A stretch of DNA of 64,000 nucleotides from Euphorbia lathyris (Eukaryota > Streptophyta > Magnoliopsida > Malpighiales > Euphorbiaceae): contig NC_088917.1 in NCBI RefSeq assembly GCF_963576675.1, positions 32,022,501 to 32,086,500 on the forward strand. Direction: 5' to 3'. The notes below the pieces were generated by a model. That model saw nothing but the letters and a program-made list of their open reading frames with translations. It had not been told where the DNA came from and did no database searches. Positions 30,958 through 43,479 of the stretch are shown piece after piece (the first letter of the stretch is position 1; each line of letters opens with the position of its first letter). The position numbers and the translations under genes are program-made.

Positions 30958-33613
30958 ACTGGAATTATGCCGGAGGAACTCAATCATACGATTATCACGC
31001 TGATCCCGAAAGTCAAAGCCCCTAGAAAAGTCAGAGATCTTAGACCAATCAGTCTGTGTAATGTACTCTATAAAGTTATATCTAAGATTTTGGCGAATAG
31101 ACTGAAAAGAGTTCTCCCTGGCTTAATTTTTCAGACACAGAGTGCATTTGTGCCGGGTAGATTGATTACTGACAACGCTTTGGTGGCTTTTGAAATTTTC
31201 TATTCAATGAAAACAAGAAAGAAAGGGAAAGTTGGTCAGTTTGCTTTGAAGCTTGATATGAGTAAAGCATACGATCGGGTTGAATGGATGTTTTTAGAGA
31301 GGATTATGCTGAAGATGGGGTTCCCTGATCACTTTCGGAGACTGATTATGCAGTGTATTACTACGGTTTCCTTTTCTTTTATGGTGAATGGACAGCAAAG
31401 AGGAAGGGTAATACCGGAGCATGGATTACGGCAAGGGGATCCAATTTCCCCTTATTTGTTCCTTCTCTGTGCTGAGGGGCTTTCATCTTTATTAAGGGAT
31501 GCGGAAAGGCGTAATTTGATATCAGGCATCAAAATTGCAAGGGCATGTCCTACCATCTCACATCTCTTCTTTGCGGATGACGCTATTATTTTTGGCAAAG
31601 CAAGTGTGAAGGAGGGACAGGAAATTCAAAAACTGCTGAAAATCTATGAAGCTGCTACGGGTCAATGTGTTAATTTTGATAAATCTGAATTGTCTTTTAG
31701 TGTTCATGTCCCTGTTCAAGTCAAGGATCAATTGAAAGACATTTTTTCGGCTCGTGAAGTGGGAAATCTTCCGAAATACCTTGGCATTCCTACGGTTGTT
31801 GGAAGATCTAAACGAGAGATTTTTGGTTTCTTAAAAGACCGGCTTATGAAGAGAGTAAATGGGTGGTCTAAAAGGATGTTGTCTAAAGGAGGAAAAGAAG
31901 TTCTGATTAAAGCCGTTGCCCAAGCCGTGCCAACTTATTTGATGAGCTGTTTCCGTTTACCTGATAGTTTTTGCAATGAATTACAGAGCATTGTGGGTCG
32001 GTTTTGGTGGAAAGCAGGGGACTCTGACAGGGCTATGCATTGGCTGAATTGGAATGTGTTGTGCAATGCTAAGGAGGAAGGAGGTATTGGATTTAGATGG
32101 CTCTCATCTTTTAATTTAGCAATGCTTGCTAAGCAGTGTTGCCGACTCTTGGTTTGTCCGAACTCGTTATGTGCTCAGGTCTTTAAAGGAAAATATCATG
32201 TAAATGAATCTATTCTTGATGCAAGGATGGGTAATGGTCCGAGTTATGTTTGGAAGAGGGCTTATGGAAGCGGTTGCCCTGTTAAAAGATGGGATTGGTT
32301 GGCAGGTGGGGGATGGGAAGAGCATCAAAATCCTTCATGATAGATGGGTTCCTGGAATTCCCTGTATGCGTCCCCTGGTTACTAAAATTTCTCCTCTTGA
32401 GGTAAATGTTAACTGCTTAATTGATGAGGATAGTGGGAGGTGGAAGATTGAGATGATTAAGGATATTTTTATGGAGGAGGATGCAAGACAGATTGTGAAA
32501 ATTCCGCTTAGCTACCGCAGACCAAGGGATCAATTGGTGTGGGTTTTCACTAAGACGGGTGAGTTCTCCGTTAAATCTGGTTACCATCTGGCTGAGCAGG
32601 GGAGAAGGGGAAGAGGAATGCAGGCTTCATCATCTGAGGGTACCCCTCCCATTTGGCGGAAAATCTGGAATCTCCCTGTTCCTGTCAAAATTAGACATTT
32701 TTTGTGGAGATGTTGCAATGGTTCCTTGCCTTGCTTGGCCAATTTAATTAGAAAACATGTTGAAGTGGATACGACCTGTCGCGGATGCGGTGAAATTATG
32801 GAAACCGAGGAACATGTTTTTAAAAGATGCATAAAAGCTAAGGAACAATGGAGGAATTTTCCGTATGGGGGTCGTGTTGATAAAATCCAAGGACATAATG
32901 CTTGTGATTGGATTGTGAATGTGTTTAATTCCCTGTCTAATAAGGAGGTAAGGTTTTTTGCTGTGTTTTTGTGGCTATTATGGCATGACAGGAATCAGCG
33001 CCATCATAATGTGGAGGTTCTAAATGATATTACTACAGCAAAGAGAGCTGAGGGTCTGCTAAGTGAATGGACGGGTACGGAGCAGGTTGTGGAAGTGGCG
33101 GGAGGGGAAAGAATAAGTGTAGGGATGGATATGTGGGTACTGCCACCTGTTGGAAGGATGAAACTTAATGTGGATGCGTCGTTTGGCTTGAATGGAGTGC
33201 GTTGTGGTGCCGGGGCTGTTATTCGGAATGATAAAGGAGAAATTATGTTGTCTGCTGGTTTTCCGATGGGTGCTTGTCTTTCGGTTGCTGGTGCGGAAGC
33301 AATTGCAATTAGGGATTGTTTAAGAATTGCAAAGGATGCTGGTTTTGTGGAGTTATTTGTTGAATCTGATGCAAAAAACGTTGTTAATTCAATACTGGGG
33401 AAAATTGAGGTATCGGCAGAGCTTAAATTCATTGTGGGAGATATTGTGGATATAGGGAAGGAGTTTCAACAGATTCATTTTTCTTTTGTTAATAGGAATG
33501 CTAATAAGGTGGCTCATGAACTTGCTAAGTGGGGAGCTATGCTTATTGAACAAAATATTTTGATAGAAGAAGTGCCTAGTTTTCTTGTTTCGGTTGTAAC
33601 CTTGGATTGTTGA
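30958..33613 (+). pseudogene. LINE ORF2, 3' part: RT, zf-RVT, RNase H
   Basis: After the second ACTGG the LINE frame resumes with LNHTIITLIPKVKAPRKVRD. RT motifs follow: LDMSKAYDRVEW (motif A), GLRQGDPISPYLFLLCAEGL, FFADDAIIFGKA (FADD, 31570-31581) and LPKYLGIPTVVGRSK. A frameshift near 32266 separates SYVWKRAYG from EAVALLKDGIGWQVGDGKSI. Downstream are a zf-RVT domain (PIWRKIWNLPVPVKIRHFLW, TTCRGCG) and an RNase H (LNVDASFGLNGVRCGAGAVI, GAEAIAIRDCL, VESDAKNVV, ANKVAHELAK). ORF2 carries out target-primed reverse transcription. Stop TGA at 33611-33613. Confidence 0.9.
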
Positions 33614-33660
33614 TTTTAATAAGAGTTCTTGTTATAAAAAAATAATAATAATAAAATAAA

Positions 33661-34320
33661 GAAAACTAGGAGCAGAGAACCATTCATCAATAATAAAGAA
33701 GGAAGATGGACTCCTAATAATTGAAAGAGTGACTAAAAATACTTAGATTATATTTTTAATTCAAACTTCTTAAAATTTCTTTAATAGCCCAACAAAATAG
33801 TTTCTTCTAGATGTTTTTAGTATTCAAACTGGACGTCCCTAATTTAAGCTATATATTTCACAAATCTCGATAAAATTATAATGGTATTTATATATTCGTT
33901 CTGTTTGGTAAATAATTTTTTTTGTGGTAAAATTAGTGACTTGAGTTGTTTAGAGATTTTGACTAGTCAAATCTCTAATAATAGTGTTTGTTCGAGAAGT
34001 TTGAAAAAGCTTATTAGATACAAAAAGCTAATTTTGAAAAAACTAGTTAGTTTTATGAGTTTTTTTTAATTAGTTTATTACTTCATCTCTTTTTAAGGAC
34101 ATGTTTAACCATAATTACTACCTTTTAACTCCAAATAAAGATTTTATCATTTTTTATTTTACACAAACAATTATTAACAATCAGCTAAGTTTTTCCAAAT
34201 AAATTTACACAATCAGCTAGTCAAATTAGCTAACTAAAAAGGTAATAAGCTAACAACTATTTGCTAAACATGGTCATTATCTATCAAGAAAAAGTATTAT
34301 TGATACTAATTTTTCTTGGG
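33661..34320. other. AT-rich spacer
   Basis: No gene or known repeat seen; short frames at 33881-34069 look random. Confidence 0.4.
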
Positions 34321-34836
34321 GGTAAATTACAGTTATGGCCATTAAACTTTATTTATTTTCATGGTATGAACATTAAACTTCAAGATATAACTTAAAAATC
34401 ACTCAGCTTTACACTTCCTAATATTATGACCACTAAACTTCAATCAACATCTCAAAATGACCGTTGACGAATTCAAAACAAAAAATCTAAGAATTGATGA
34501 TATTTTTGATAACCTTAAATCTTTAGAATTTTTGTTTTAAGGTCATTTAAGTGTTGTTTGGTTAAGACAGAAAGTGAATTTTTAGAAAGAGAAAACTTCA
34601 AATATGGTGATTTTGAAAAATGCAAAATGTAGTTTCATGGTAAATGTCATAAGCAACTTTAAATTCTTGAACCTTTACAGTTTAATATTGTTACCGGTCA
34701 TTTTGAGACGTTAGTTAAAGTTTCGTGACTACAATATTAGAAATTGTAAAGTTGTGTGACTTTTACGTTAAGTTTTGAAGTTTAGTGAGCATATCATGAA
34801 AATGAGTAAAGTTCAGTAGCCATTAGTCATCTTTTA
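34321..34836. mobile_element. Long-TIR MITE, family A, second copy
   Basis: Left GGTAAATTACAGTTATGGCC; right-end complement GATGACTAATGGCTACTGAA. Shares with 5861-7021 the phrases TGACCACTAAACTTCAAT, TCTCAAAATGACCG and CATGGTAAATGTCAT. The right end is more diverged. No coding sequence. Confidence 0.7.
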
Positions 34837-34913
34837 ATAAAAAAATTTAAAGAATTTTAATTAGAAAATTAAAATAAAAAATAGCATTTTCAATTTTCCA
34901 CGTTGCTCTAATA

Positions 34914-35412
34914 GGTAAATTACATCTATGTTCATTGAACTTTACTCATTTTTACGGTATGACCACTAAATTTTAAAATTTAACATAAAAGTTACCCAGT
35001 TTTACACTTTTAACATTATATCTACTGAATTTAACTAACGTCTCTAAATGACCGTTAGCAGCCTCAAAATGGAAATGCTTAAAAATAAAGTTATTTAGAA
35101 CGACATTTATCATGAAATCATATTTTTTATTTTTTAAAATCAGCATTTCTGGATCTTTCACTCTCCAACAATTTAATATCTCTCTTCTAACCAAACAATA
35201 CCTAAATGACCTCAAAACGAAATTTTTGAAGAGTTAAAGGTGCTTAGAATTCCATCAATTCATGAAATGTTTTATTTTGAGGCGTTGATTAAAGTTTAGT
35301 AGCTATAGTGTTAGAAAGAGTAAAATTGAGTGGCTTTTATGTTAAATTTTGAAGTTTAGTCGCTATACCGTGAAAATGAGTAAATTTGAGTGGCCATGGG
35401 TGTAATTTGCCC
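34914..35412. mobile_element. Long-TIR MITE, family A, third copy
   Basis: Left GGTAAATTACATCTATGTTC; right-end complement GGGCAAATTACACCCATGGC. Inverted arms of ~190 bp. The central part (GAACGACATTTATCATGAAA) equals the point at which the nested element entered the copy at 5861-7021. About 77 bp separate it from the second copy, in the same orientation. Confidence 0.75.
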
Positions 35413-35794
35413 TTCCTCTAGTATATATTTTGTTTCTAAACTGCTTAACATATGTCAATTTTTATAATGTCAAACAGAAAATAAAAAAAAATATATTTGA
35501 CTGCACAAATCTAATTTTGACTAGTGACTAATATAAATTTGAAAACATGTACAGTGGTTGGAATTGAAATGTGATATTGATCATATAACTCATATGAATG
35601 GACTTTGATTTCAAATAGCAAACTACCTATTTAGTTTTGAAATTAAAATATAATAATCGTCTTACAAATATTATATAATTATTTTAAGTTTTCTGCAATC
35701 TGTTTTCTGAGGTATTTTCAGTCTTAAAGGAAATTGTTTAATTCTAGGTATTGACCAAACATTATAATAAACTAATAAACTTAAAACCACTCCA
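35413..35794. other. AT-rich spacer
   Basis: Nothing recognised. Its right end may hold further eroded MULE sequence. Confidence 0.35.
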
Positions 35795-36230
35795 AATCAA
35801 GAGCTGCCTTTTACAAAAACCTTTAAGAAAACAACCATCCATGTCTATATATCTTCCACACCCTTCTTTGAACCCTTCCTTCATAGCTTTGAAACATACA
35901 TAAAACCCTTTAAATATTGTCTAAGAGTTATATCTTTCGTATCAATATGAACCACACATGTTGAACCAGTATTAGACCTCAATATCTCATCAATGTAATC
36001 ATGCAACCTAGTGTATTCTTCTTTATAATCACCCATGATCTGCTTCATCATAATGTACTTAGTTGTACTATAAAGAGTCTTCCCAACATACAACTTAAGT
36101 TTCTCCTTCACCAAATCTTGCAATTTCCAAAGGTGTAGTGTATTTTTAAGAATGTATCGACTTAAGATTGTGATTAGAATCATTGTAGCATGCATATGAT
36201 TAATCTTTAATATATTAAAAGGATTCTAAG
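35795..36230 (-). pseudogene. MULE transposase fragment
   Basis: The minus frame 36195-35881 contains LYVGKTLYSTTKYIMMKQIM, GDYKEEYTRLHDYIDEIL and QYLKGFMY, resembling the region just before the MULE domain of MuDR-type transposases. After a frame change, 35870-35795 reads GCGRYIDMDGCFLKGFCKRQ, matching the start of the MULE catalytic domain (GCRP.I..DGC.LKG). The rest of the ~700-residue transposase is absent. Non-functional remnant. Confidence 0.7.
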
Positions 36231-36999
36231 TAAGAACTGAAAAAGAAGGAATATCCATTAATCTACTGATAATACTTTCTTAAAGCCACAACATTCCATG
36301 TTCGAGAAATTGGATTTCCTGGAAGCTCTTGAAGCTTATAAGTGTGTGTGTGTGTGTTAACACATTCGAATATTTGAAACTATCCTTCCTAAATGCGTCC
36401 CAACTTTCCTTTATCTTCCATGGTTTGGGGAGCTTTGGTACTTCAAATAACTAAATCTCAAATACCATGGTTGTTTGCAAAGCCCTATGATCTTTTTAAT
36501 GTGAATAGTATGATCAGTCATATCGTTATAATCTTTCAGTAAGGGATATTTAAATGTTTAGGGCATTGGTTGTTCCATGATCTCTGTGCATAAAGGAGTA
36601 TCAACATTTGTGGCTTCTAGTATTCGTGAATCCATTTCTATATCCACCATTATGTGGTGGAGTTTATTTCGAATGAGGTTGTATACATCATCCTTAAGAG
36701 AAGTTGCATCATCAACCTTAGATTTCAGATCAGATCTAGGATTCCATCAATCTGCTGACCTTGGCCTTGTAGGCTTTTGACGACTTGCTTCACATCTCCG
36801 AAGTAGAGATTTAGTGGAATCATGATGAAGGCCTCTATGTCTTTTTAGAGATCTAGAGTTATCTAGATAATGAGACTACTTTAGAGGTGTTGGCGAGTAA
36901 TGATGTTTTCGGTGTACAAGATTAGAGGTGCACTCTCTAGATTGACCTCTATCAACACCGTGTTGAGATTCCTCTAATGCATTTTTTTCGAGGGCAAGT
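36231..36999. other. Degenerate sequence, no gene called
   Basis: Contains a (GT)n run at about 36340-36358 and scattered short frames. The minus strand could be the eroded continuation of the frame at 37000-37380, but no family motif survives. Confidence 0.3.
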
Positions 37000-37380
37000 T
37001 CAGACGATGTGATGTCCGGTAGAACATGCGATGGAGTCATGTTTGTTAACACGCTTGTTTGCCTCTTTTGCCTCATTCACTTCACCTCGTACTACTTCCA
37101 TATGCATAACATGGCCAGGTCTTAGAATGTTTATGGATTCCTGAATAAAGCCTATATTATATATAAGCTTCTTTGTAATTTCTTCCATGAATTTACGTTG
37201 CTCATGATCAAGAGATCCTAAACATACTTCAATCTTCTAGTCTAGCACTGGAGTGATGTGTAATAGCTCCCGTAGATTATCACTTGCATCAACAAGTCCA
37301 TGATCTCTCACCGGAGTAATTGAATAAGTAGGAAGATCTAAATCTGGTTGAATAACATGTTGAAGTACAAAATTATTCAT
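37000..37380 (-). pseudogene. Unidentified broken ORF
   Basis: Reading down from ATG 37380: MNNFVLQHVIQPDLDLPTYS, then GLVDASDNLRELLHITPVLD, a TAG at 37237-37239 (codon 48), then SLDHEQRKFMEEITKKLIYN and MHMEVVRGEVNEAKEANKRV, ending at 37000. The heptad-like charged part resembles leader or gag regions of plant retroelements, but I cannot name it. Continuous apart from the TAG, so once coding. Confidence 0.3.
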
Positions 37381-38214
37381 CTAAGCCATAATGCATGGTA
37401 AGATTCACGTTCATCACACCACTTGATGCCTTCCAATTTACATTGTGAGCTTAGTAGATAGTTTTCAATACACCTAACATAAGATTAGCAAACTGTTAAG
37501 GAGGGGCCGAAGTACGATGTCCCTTCTCCGATGCTTAAGTTAGTGATGATACTGAGAGTAGGTATATAACTAGAAAGCAGAGTGAAGTAAGAGTGGTCGT
37601 GTACCTTAAGCTCTTTGAGATGACTATTTATAGAGACAAATGAAAGGTACCCTATATGTGGGTAGGTTTTCACGTGGAAATGTTTGAATGACCCACATGT
37701 TTATGCATTTTTGCACCTGTTACTCTTTTCCGCAAGTTACAACACATTTTGAGGATTAGGAGTGTATATTTTATGTTTGTCCTTGTGATATGAACACATG
37801 TCTTTGGCTGTTATGCTTTTTGTGTAAGACTCCCTCGTTTGTCCACGTGTCCATCTAATTTCGCTTCTTTTATGATATTTTTCAAAATATAAAATAAATA
37901 AAAAATTAATACTAAATAATATTTTTTTTTTTGAAACGAATACTAAATAATATTTTAATTATTTAATAAGTGAAATGGTGATGTAGTGCTAAACATTAGC
38001 ATCTACATTTTAAGGATTCAATATTTGAATTCCACATCTACTAAAATTTACATTTTTCCAATTTTCAAAGGTTAAAAAAATTCGAGCCACTTCCAGCCCA
38101 GAAATGGATCAGTGCCAGTTGAACCGAGTTGCACCGGTCGGTCGGATTCGATTCTTACAATGGTGGGTTTTTTTTTTTTTTTTTTTTATAGATGCAACAA
38201 TTTTTATTTATTTC
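37381..38214. other. Spacer, no gene seen
   Basis: Mixed AT-rich sequence. Ends in a ~20-nt poly-T at 38168-38188 that precedes the duplicated FMO-flank block. Confidence 0.35.
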
Positions 38215-38560
38215 TTTTTTACATATTGTTAATAAGTAAAACGTGTTGCAAAGAAATGCATGCTTTTCACAAAAAAAAAAAAAAAAAAAAAAAATTGTGT
38301 GTTATAGTTTTTGAAAGGCAAATAAACAGATTTCATTAACAGCATTCACAAAGGAAGAGTACAGTTTCAAAGTCTGAATCAAATTAATGACTCAGTGGAC
38401 TTTACTTAGTGGCATGATTAACTCTATAATTAGCAATTAAATATGGCTTCCTCCGATCTTTCTTCTAAATTAAAATATAATAAAACTAACTAAATCTAAC
38501 AATTAAAAAGAAGGTATTAAATTAGAACATAATAAAGTTAACAACTTCATTTATTAATGG
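38215..38560. repeat. Duplicated FMO-flank block, copy 1
   Basis: Shares with 43480-43880 the phrases CGTGTTGCAAAGAAA-type, TTAACAGCATTCACAAA, TTTCAAAGTCTGAA.CAAAT and AATTAGCAATTAAATA; its right part (AATTAAAAAGAAGGTATTAA) recurs just after the FMO gene at about 49960. Interpreted as flanking sequence of a lost FMO copy. Contains a ~23-nt poly-A. Confidence 0.6.
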
Positions 38561-39884
38561 AAGTTAAACCTATAACAAAATGAGCTTCTGTTGTATACGT
38601 GTCAAATCCTGGAAAGATTTGCGTGCCAGATGTGCGAGAGATAAGAGCATCCCTAATGATGGGGTACTTCAACCATTAACACATCATCATATAACATTAT
38701 TACAAAACACCCTCTATATTAAAACACTCTCTTTATAAAAGGTCATACTTTACAAAAGGTCATACATTTTAATATTTTCATTTTAATTCAAATATTTATA
38801 TTTATTAATAATATTCAATAATATTAAATGTTATTGAATAATCAATAATAATTAAATAAAAAATAAAATTTACTATATTATTCGAATAAAAATAAATTTT
38901 AATAATTTGATTAATTTATTTAATTAGAAAAAAATTGCTCGTTCCAACGGCTATATTTCCATCTATAAAATTAAACAATTTTCCTACTTCAGTTATCCAC
39001 AACCATTCTCTAAATTCAGTACAACTAAAACTCTCAACTATTAATGGCTTCATCTTACTTTACCAATGGCTTTTTCATCCCGAAAAAAAAGCATAGTATC
39101 AACTTTGAGTATGTCCGCGAAGATGCTTGATTACCAATATAATGCAATCCGTGTATATGGAGAGTCCTTTGTTAGTCCAACAACGTTTCATCCGGAAACT
39201 CCATTTATGTTTTGTTTCAAGCTTTTCTCTGCTGGCGAGTTTCTAATATACTCACAACATATGGTATGGCTCTTATGCTATATGCATTACATGCCATTCG
39301 AATTCGCTCCAGAGGAATGGTCGAATAGTTTGAATGGGGGAAATATTCCTACACATTCAAACATTTCTGAAATGGTTTATGCGTATTGATGAATGGAAAT
39401 CTTTGTTCCACATGCTATTGTGTGATAATCAAAGGGGAATCATCCTTAAAAAAATTTCAACTCAATCATCTTTTAAAGATGGACGAAGTCTGAAATGTCT
39501 CATGAGGTTCATCGCACCTATCCTTACTCGATCATGCAAAATTAGGATCGCTATAAATTAGAGGTTTTATACTACAGATTATTAGTGTTTCGGATTAGCT
39601 TCCAGGACGAGCTTGGCCAAGAAATAGAGGAGACACTCCTTCAAAAAAATTCCCCGTGGAATATGTGACAAACATTACGGAGGAGAAAGAGATATACCTT
39701 ACAATACAGTCAGGTGTAGCCGCGACATCTTCAAAAAAACATTGATGAGTATGAAGAAGATAGTGACTAATATAATCTTTTCAATTTATGTTGTGGTAAT
39801 GTATATTTTAATTTATAATTTTCATCATGACCGTTGTGCGATGATGAAGTAAGCAAAATATACCCTCCATTAAGCAAAGTTGAG
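38561..39884. other. Degenerate region with an unidentified eroded ORF
   Basis: An ATG at 39044 opens MASSYFTNGFFIPKKKHSIN and stops at 39116-39118; other frames up to 39560 stay partly open. The start at ~38645 (GAGCATCCCTAATGATGGGG) resembles ends of Harbinger-type elements, but I found no matching inverted end and no transposase motif, so no family is assigned. Confidence 0.3.
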
Positions 39885-40033
39885 TTTTTGATTTATAATA
39901 AGAATAATATTAGACTATTTTATACAACAAAAATAAAATTCAAAAGTAGTTTTTTTTAAGTATGATGCGGCTATATTGAATATAATAAAATCTCTCATAA
40001 ATTAAGTTTTGACGATACAAAGAACTCACAAAT
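39885..40033. repeat. Duplicated FMO-upstream block, copy 1
   Basis: Resembles 45085-45370, just upstream of the FMO gene (shared AATAATATT.GA.TATTTTATA, AAATCTCTCATAAATTAAGT, CAAAGAA.ACTCA). The second LINE inserted at its right end. Confidence 0.6.
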
Positions 40034-43003
40034 GCCAGAAAAAGAAGAATGGCGTTAACTGCCTGAGGAGTGACGACGGAACGTGGGTGGAATGGGGGTC
40101 TGGTTTGGAGGAGCTGCTGCGGAATTATTTCAGCTCGATCTTTACTACTTCGGGCAGCGATCCGGGCTTTGTTCTAAATTCTGTTAATGCCAAAATCCCA
40201 AAGGCTGTCAATGTTGATTTGTTGCAACCCTTCACAGCTGAGGAAGTCCGATTGGCGGTTTTCTCGATGCACTCGGATAAGAGCCCAGGGCCTGACGGCT
40301 TCAATCCGTGTTTTTATCAACATTACTGGGATACTGTGGGTCCTAATGTGATCACGTCATGTCTTGAGTGGCTTAATTCTGGCACATTCCTGGACAATAT
40401 TCATGATACCACACTTGTTTTAATCCCAAAAGTCTCTAAGCCTCAACGTGTAACAGACCTTAGGCCTATTGCACTGTGCAATGTAATATACAAAATTCTA
40501 TCCAAGGCCATAGCTAATCGGCTAAAGAGGGTTCTCCACCTTATCATCTCACCTGCTCAGAGTGCGTTTGTTCCGGGAAGACTAATCACTGATAATGTAA
40601 TGCTTGCCTTTGAGGTTAACCACTTCTTGAACAGGAAAACACAGGGTAGGGTTGGTTTTGGCTCCCTAAAGTTAGATATGATCAAGGCGTATGACAGAGT
40701 TGAATGGGAGTTTCTGCGCCAGATGATGGCTAAACTTGGCTTTGCGGATAGATGGATAAGCATTGTCATGCAATGTGTCACCAAAGCTTCCTATAATATT
40801 GCCAATAACAATCATGTTATTGGTCCTATTTTCCCGAGCAGGGGATTGAGGCAAGGAGATCCAATCTGACCGTACCTCTTCCTTATCTGTGCAGAGGGAC
40901 TTTCAGCGTCTCTCTCGCAAGCTGAACATAGGGGCCTTATTCATGGTTGTCAGGTAGCTCGGGATGCCCCCTCTATTTCACATTTATTTTTTGCTGATGA
41001 CAGTTACCTGTTCTTCAGGGCTGACCTGAATGAGGGAGCAACGGTGAAGCAATGTTTAGACCAGTACGAGAAAGCTTTGGGTCAAAGAATCAACTATGAT
41101 AAATCATCACTCTCCTTCAGTCGAAACCGCGGATCCCAGATTAAATCTTCTATCAGTACATTGTTTGGTATCTCCCAGGTTACTGTTTCGGGTAAATACT
41201 TGCGTCTGCCATCCCTGATTGGACGTAACAAGTCACAAGTTTTTCAGTATATTGAGGATCGGGTGTCGAGCAGGCTGCGCAGTTGGAAGGCTAAGTTTCT
41301 ATCTCGTGCTGGTAAAGAAATTCTTCTCAAATCTGTTATCCAAGCCCTTCTATAGCTTATTCATTTTGCCCCATAGGCTCTGTGCGGATCTGGAGAGAAT
41401 GATGAACTCCTTCTGGTGGGGTTCGGGTGATGGAAACGGTTCAAGGAGAGATATCCGTTGGTAAAAATGGGAAAAGTTATGTGCACCAAAGGTTAAAGGT
41501 GGTATGGGCTTCCGTAATCTCCAGCAGTTCAATCTGGCGCTTCTGGCAAAACAGGTTTGGCGAATTCTTTCTGTCCCGGACTCATTAGTTGGCCGGGTTT
41601 ACAAGGCTTGCTACTTCCCCACCTCATCGATTTTGGAAGCCACCATTGGGAGTAACCCAAGCTACCTTTGGCGTAGTGTTATGGCTGCTCTTCCGTTGGT
41701 GCGATCAGGAGCCCGATGCGTGATTGGTAATGGCGTAACCACGCAGATTTGGGAGGACCCATGGCTCCCTGATGCTTCGAGCCCATTCGTGGAGAGCGAG
41801 AAATTGGAAGGTGTCTCCGTTGACACGGTTGAGAAACTGATCTGTGGAACTCAGTGGGACGAATTGTTAATCCAAGGGATGTTCAATGAGAGAGACTGCG
41901 AATTAATCAGGAAAATCCCGCTAAGTATCCGCACTATTCATGACAGTTGGAGCTGGGCGAGGGATCCGAGGGGCAGATTTAGCGTCAAAAGTGCCTACCA
42001 TGCGGCTCAGGAAATGAACCATGTGGCTCAGATGTCTCTAGTTGATGTCGATTGGATGACGGTATGGGGTTTACACATCCCTTCAAAGATTAAGAACATG
42101 ATGTGGCGTGCGATGGCTGAATGCCTCCCGACTCGTGGTGCATTACGGCGGCGGCATGTCGATATTGAGAACAACTGCCCAGTGTGTGCGCAGAGGGAGG
42201 AGTCGACGTATCATGTGCTTATTGGTTGTGTAGCTGCTAGACCGGTATGGTTGATTTCATCTGTTGGTGATATTAGTGGGTCGGTGTCATCCTTTCCGGC
42301 GTTCTGGTCATTCATTACTCGAAACCATAATCAGCGTATACGTGAATTGGTGGCGTGCGTGTGCTGGGCTATTTGGGGGAACAGGAACGATAAGGTTTGG
42401 AATGACAAATCTGTGTCGGCCCCATGTCTGATCAACACAGCTTCTGTGCTGTTATCTGGATGGCAGGCTGCTCAAGTGGTTATTGGCACAGACCATCGCT
42501 CCGGCCCGCGTTATTCGTCAGATTGGCAAGCCCCGCCTACTAACAGCTTGAAGGTTAATGTGGATGGCGCTGTGTTTCAATCTCAGGGATTTGCAGGATT
42601 TGGCTATGTGGCCATAGACTCTACCGGTTCTTTTATCGCAGCGGGGAATGGGAGGTTGCAGACGGTATTGGACCCGCTGATGGTGGAAGCATTGTCGTGT
42701 CGAAGAGCGTTGCAATGGATCAAAAGTAAAGGATGGCAAGAGGTACAGCTGGAATCAGATTCTCAGGTGCTGATCTGCGCTTTATCAAGTGACAGTAGCA
42801 GCGTTTCGCCATTTGACATCATTGTAGGAGATTGTAAAGACCTTATACAGGAAATAAGGAATTGTCGTGTTAGTTTTGTTTGTCGTTCAGCGAACCGCGT
42901 AGCCCATATGTTTGCTCGGGCGATGGTTGCAGAGTCTGATCGTGGGGATTGGAGTAATACTCCTCCCACCTTTGCTGTTTCTGTTTTGGCTACTGATTAT
43001 TAA
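40034..43003 (+). pseudogene. LINE ORF2 fragment: RT, zf-RVT, RNase H
   Basis: Begins before the RT domain (NGVNCLRSDDGTWVEW) and continues with DKSPGPDGFNPCFYQHYW, RPIALCNVIYKILSKAIANR, LDMIKAYDRVEWEFL and GLRQGDPI. TGA at 40867-40869 interrupts before PYLFLICAEGLSASL and FFADDSYLFF (FADD). A frameshift near 41350 and a TAA at 41462-41464 follow, then an open 499-codon frame to 43003 with zf-RVT (MTVWGLHIPSKIKNMMWRAM, NNCPVC) and RNase H (VNVDGAVFQSQGFAGFGYVA, VEALSCRRAL, LESDSQVL). No endonuclease. Related to, but clearly different from, the LINE at 7.4-33.7 kb. Confidence 0.9.
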
Positions 43004-43036
43004 TCAAATTCGTTTTTCATTCAAAAAAAAAAAAAA
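40034..43036 (+). mobile_element. 5'-truncated LINE with target duplication
   Basis: Starts inside ORF2 and ends in a poly-A run (43023-43038). It is flanked by the direct repeat AACTCACAAAT (40023-40033 and 43037-43047; the first two A of the right copy merge with the tail). A truncated start plus poly-A plus duplication is the classic product of target-primed reverse transcription. Confidence 0.9.
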
Positions 43037-43038
43037 AA

Positions 43039-43479
43039 CTCACAAATTTACACATAAGCTTGTGTGTTTTATATATGTAACAACTTTTTTTTGAATTGTT
43101 TTCCATATTGCGAAGGATTAAATCCCAATTTGGTTCTTATGATATCTAAAATCTTGTCATTTACAATCATTTGGTTAAATTTAGTTCATGAGATATTTAT
43201 GTAGATGACATTTAATTTATTTTGAATGAAAAATAAAAGAATATACTAATTTTTTTTGACATATGACACAATTTTTAACACGTGGAATTTACACGTCACA
43301 CTCATTTTAATTTTATTTTTCTACACACAATTGTAATGTATACATGACACGACGTGGCAAAAAAATTAACAAATCATTCAAATTTTTCATGTAAAATTAG
43401 ATTAAATGTGAGCCTAAAAGTGAAATATTATGTGTGAATATGAATGAAAAGATAGGAGAGGCAAAAAAATATGTGTTTA
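43039..43479. other. AT-rich spacer
   Basis: No gene seen. Continues the sequence interrupted by the LINE. Confidence 0.4.

Larger units (their letters stand above)
7432..33660 (+). mobile_element. LINE (plant L1-type), full length but split by the Tat element
   Basis: Two-ORF non-LTR retrotransposon: ORF1 (7504-8814), ORF2 N-part (8811-10259), ORF2 C-part (30958-33613) and an A/TAA-rich tail (about 33637-33660). The Tat element at 10260-30957 interrupts the RT domain; removing it and one copy of ACTGG restores a continuous RT frame. The 5' boundary is estimated from the start of non-AT-rich sequence (GGATTAGGG-like leader) and the 3' boundary from the tail; I could not find a matching target duplication. 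Stops and frameshifts in both ORFs show that it was decaying before or after the nested insertion. Confidence 0.85.

Noticed and set aside
39044..39560. Harbinger-type transposase
   Set aside because: Only a vague resemblance in frame-shifted translation; no catalytic or DDE motif, and no matching inverted end.
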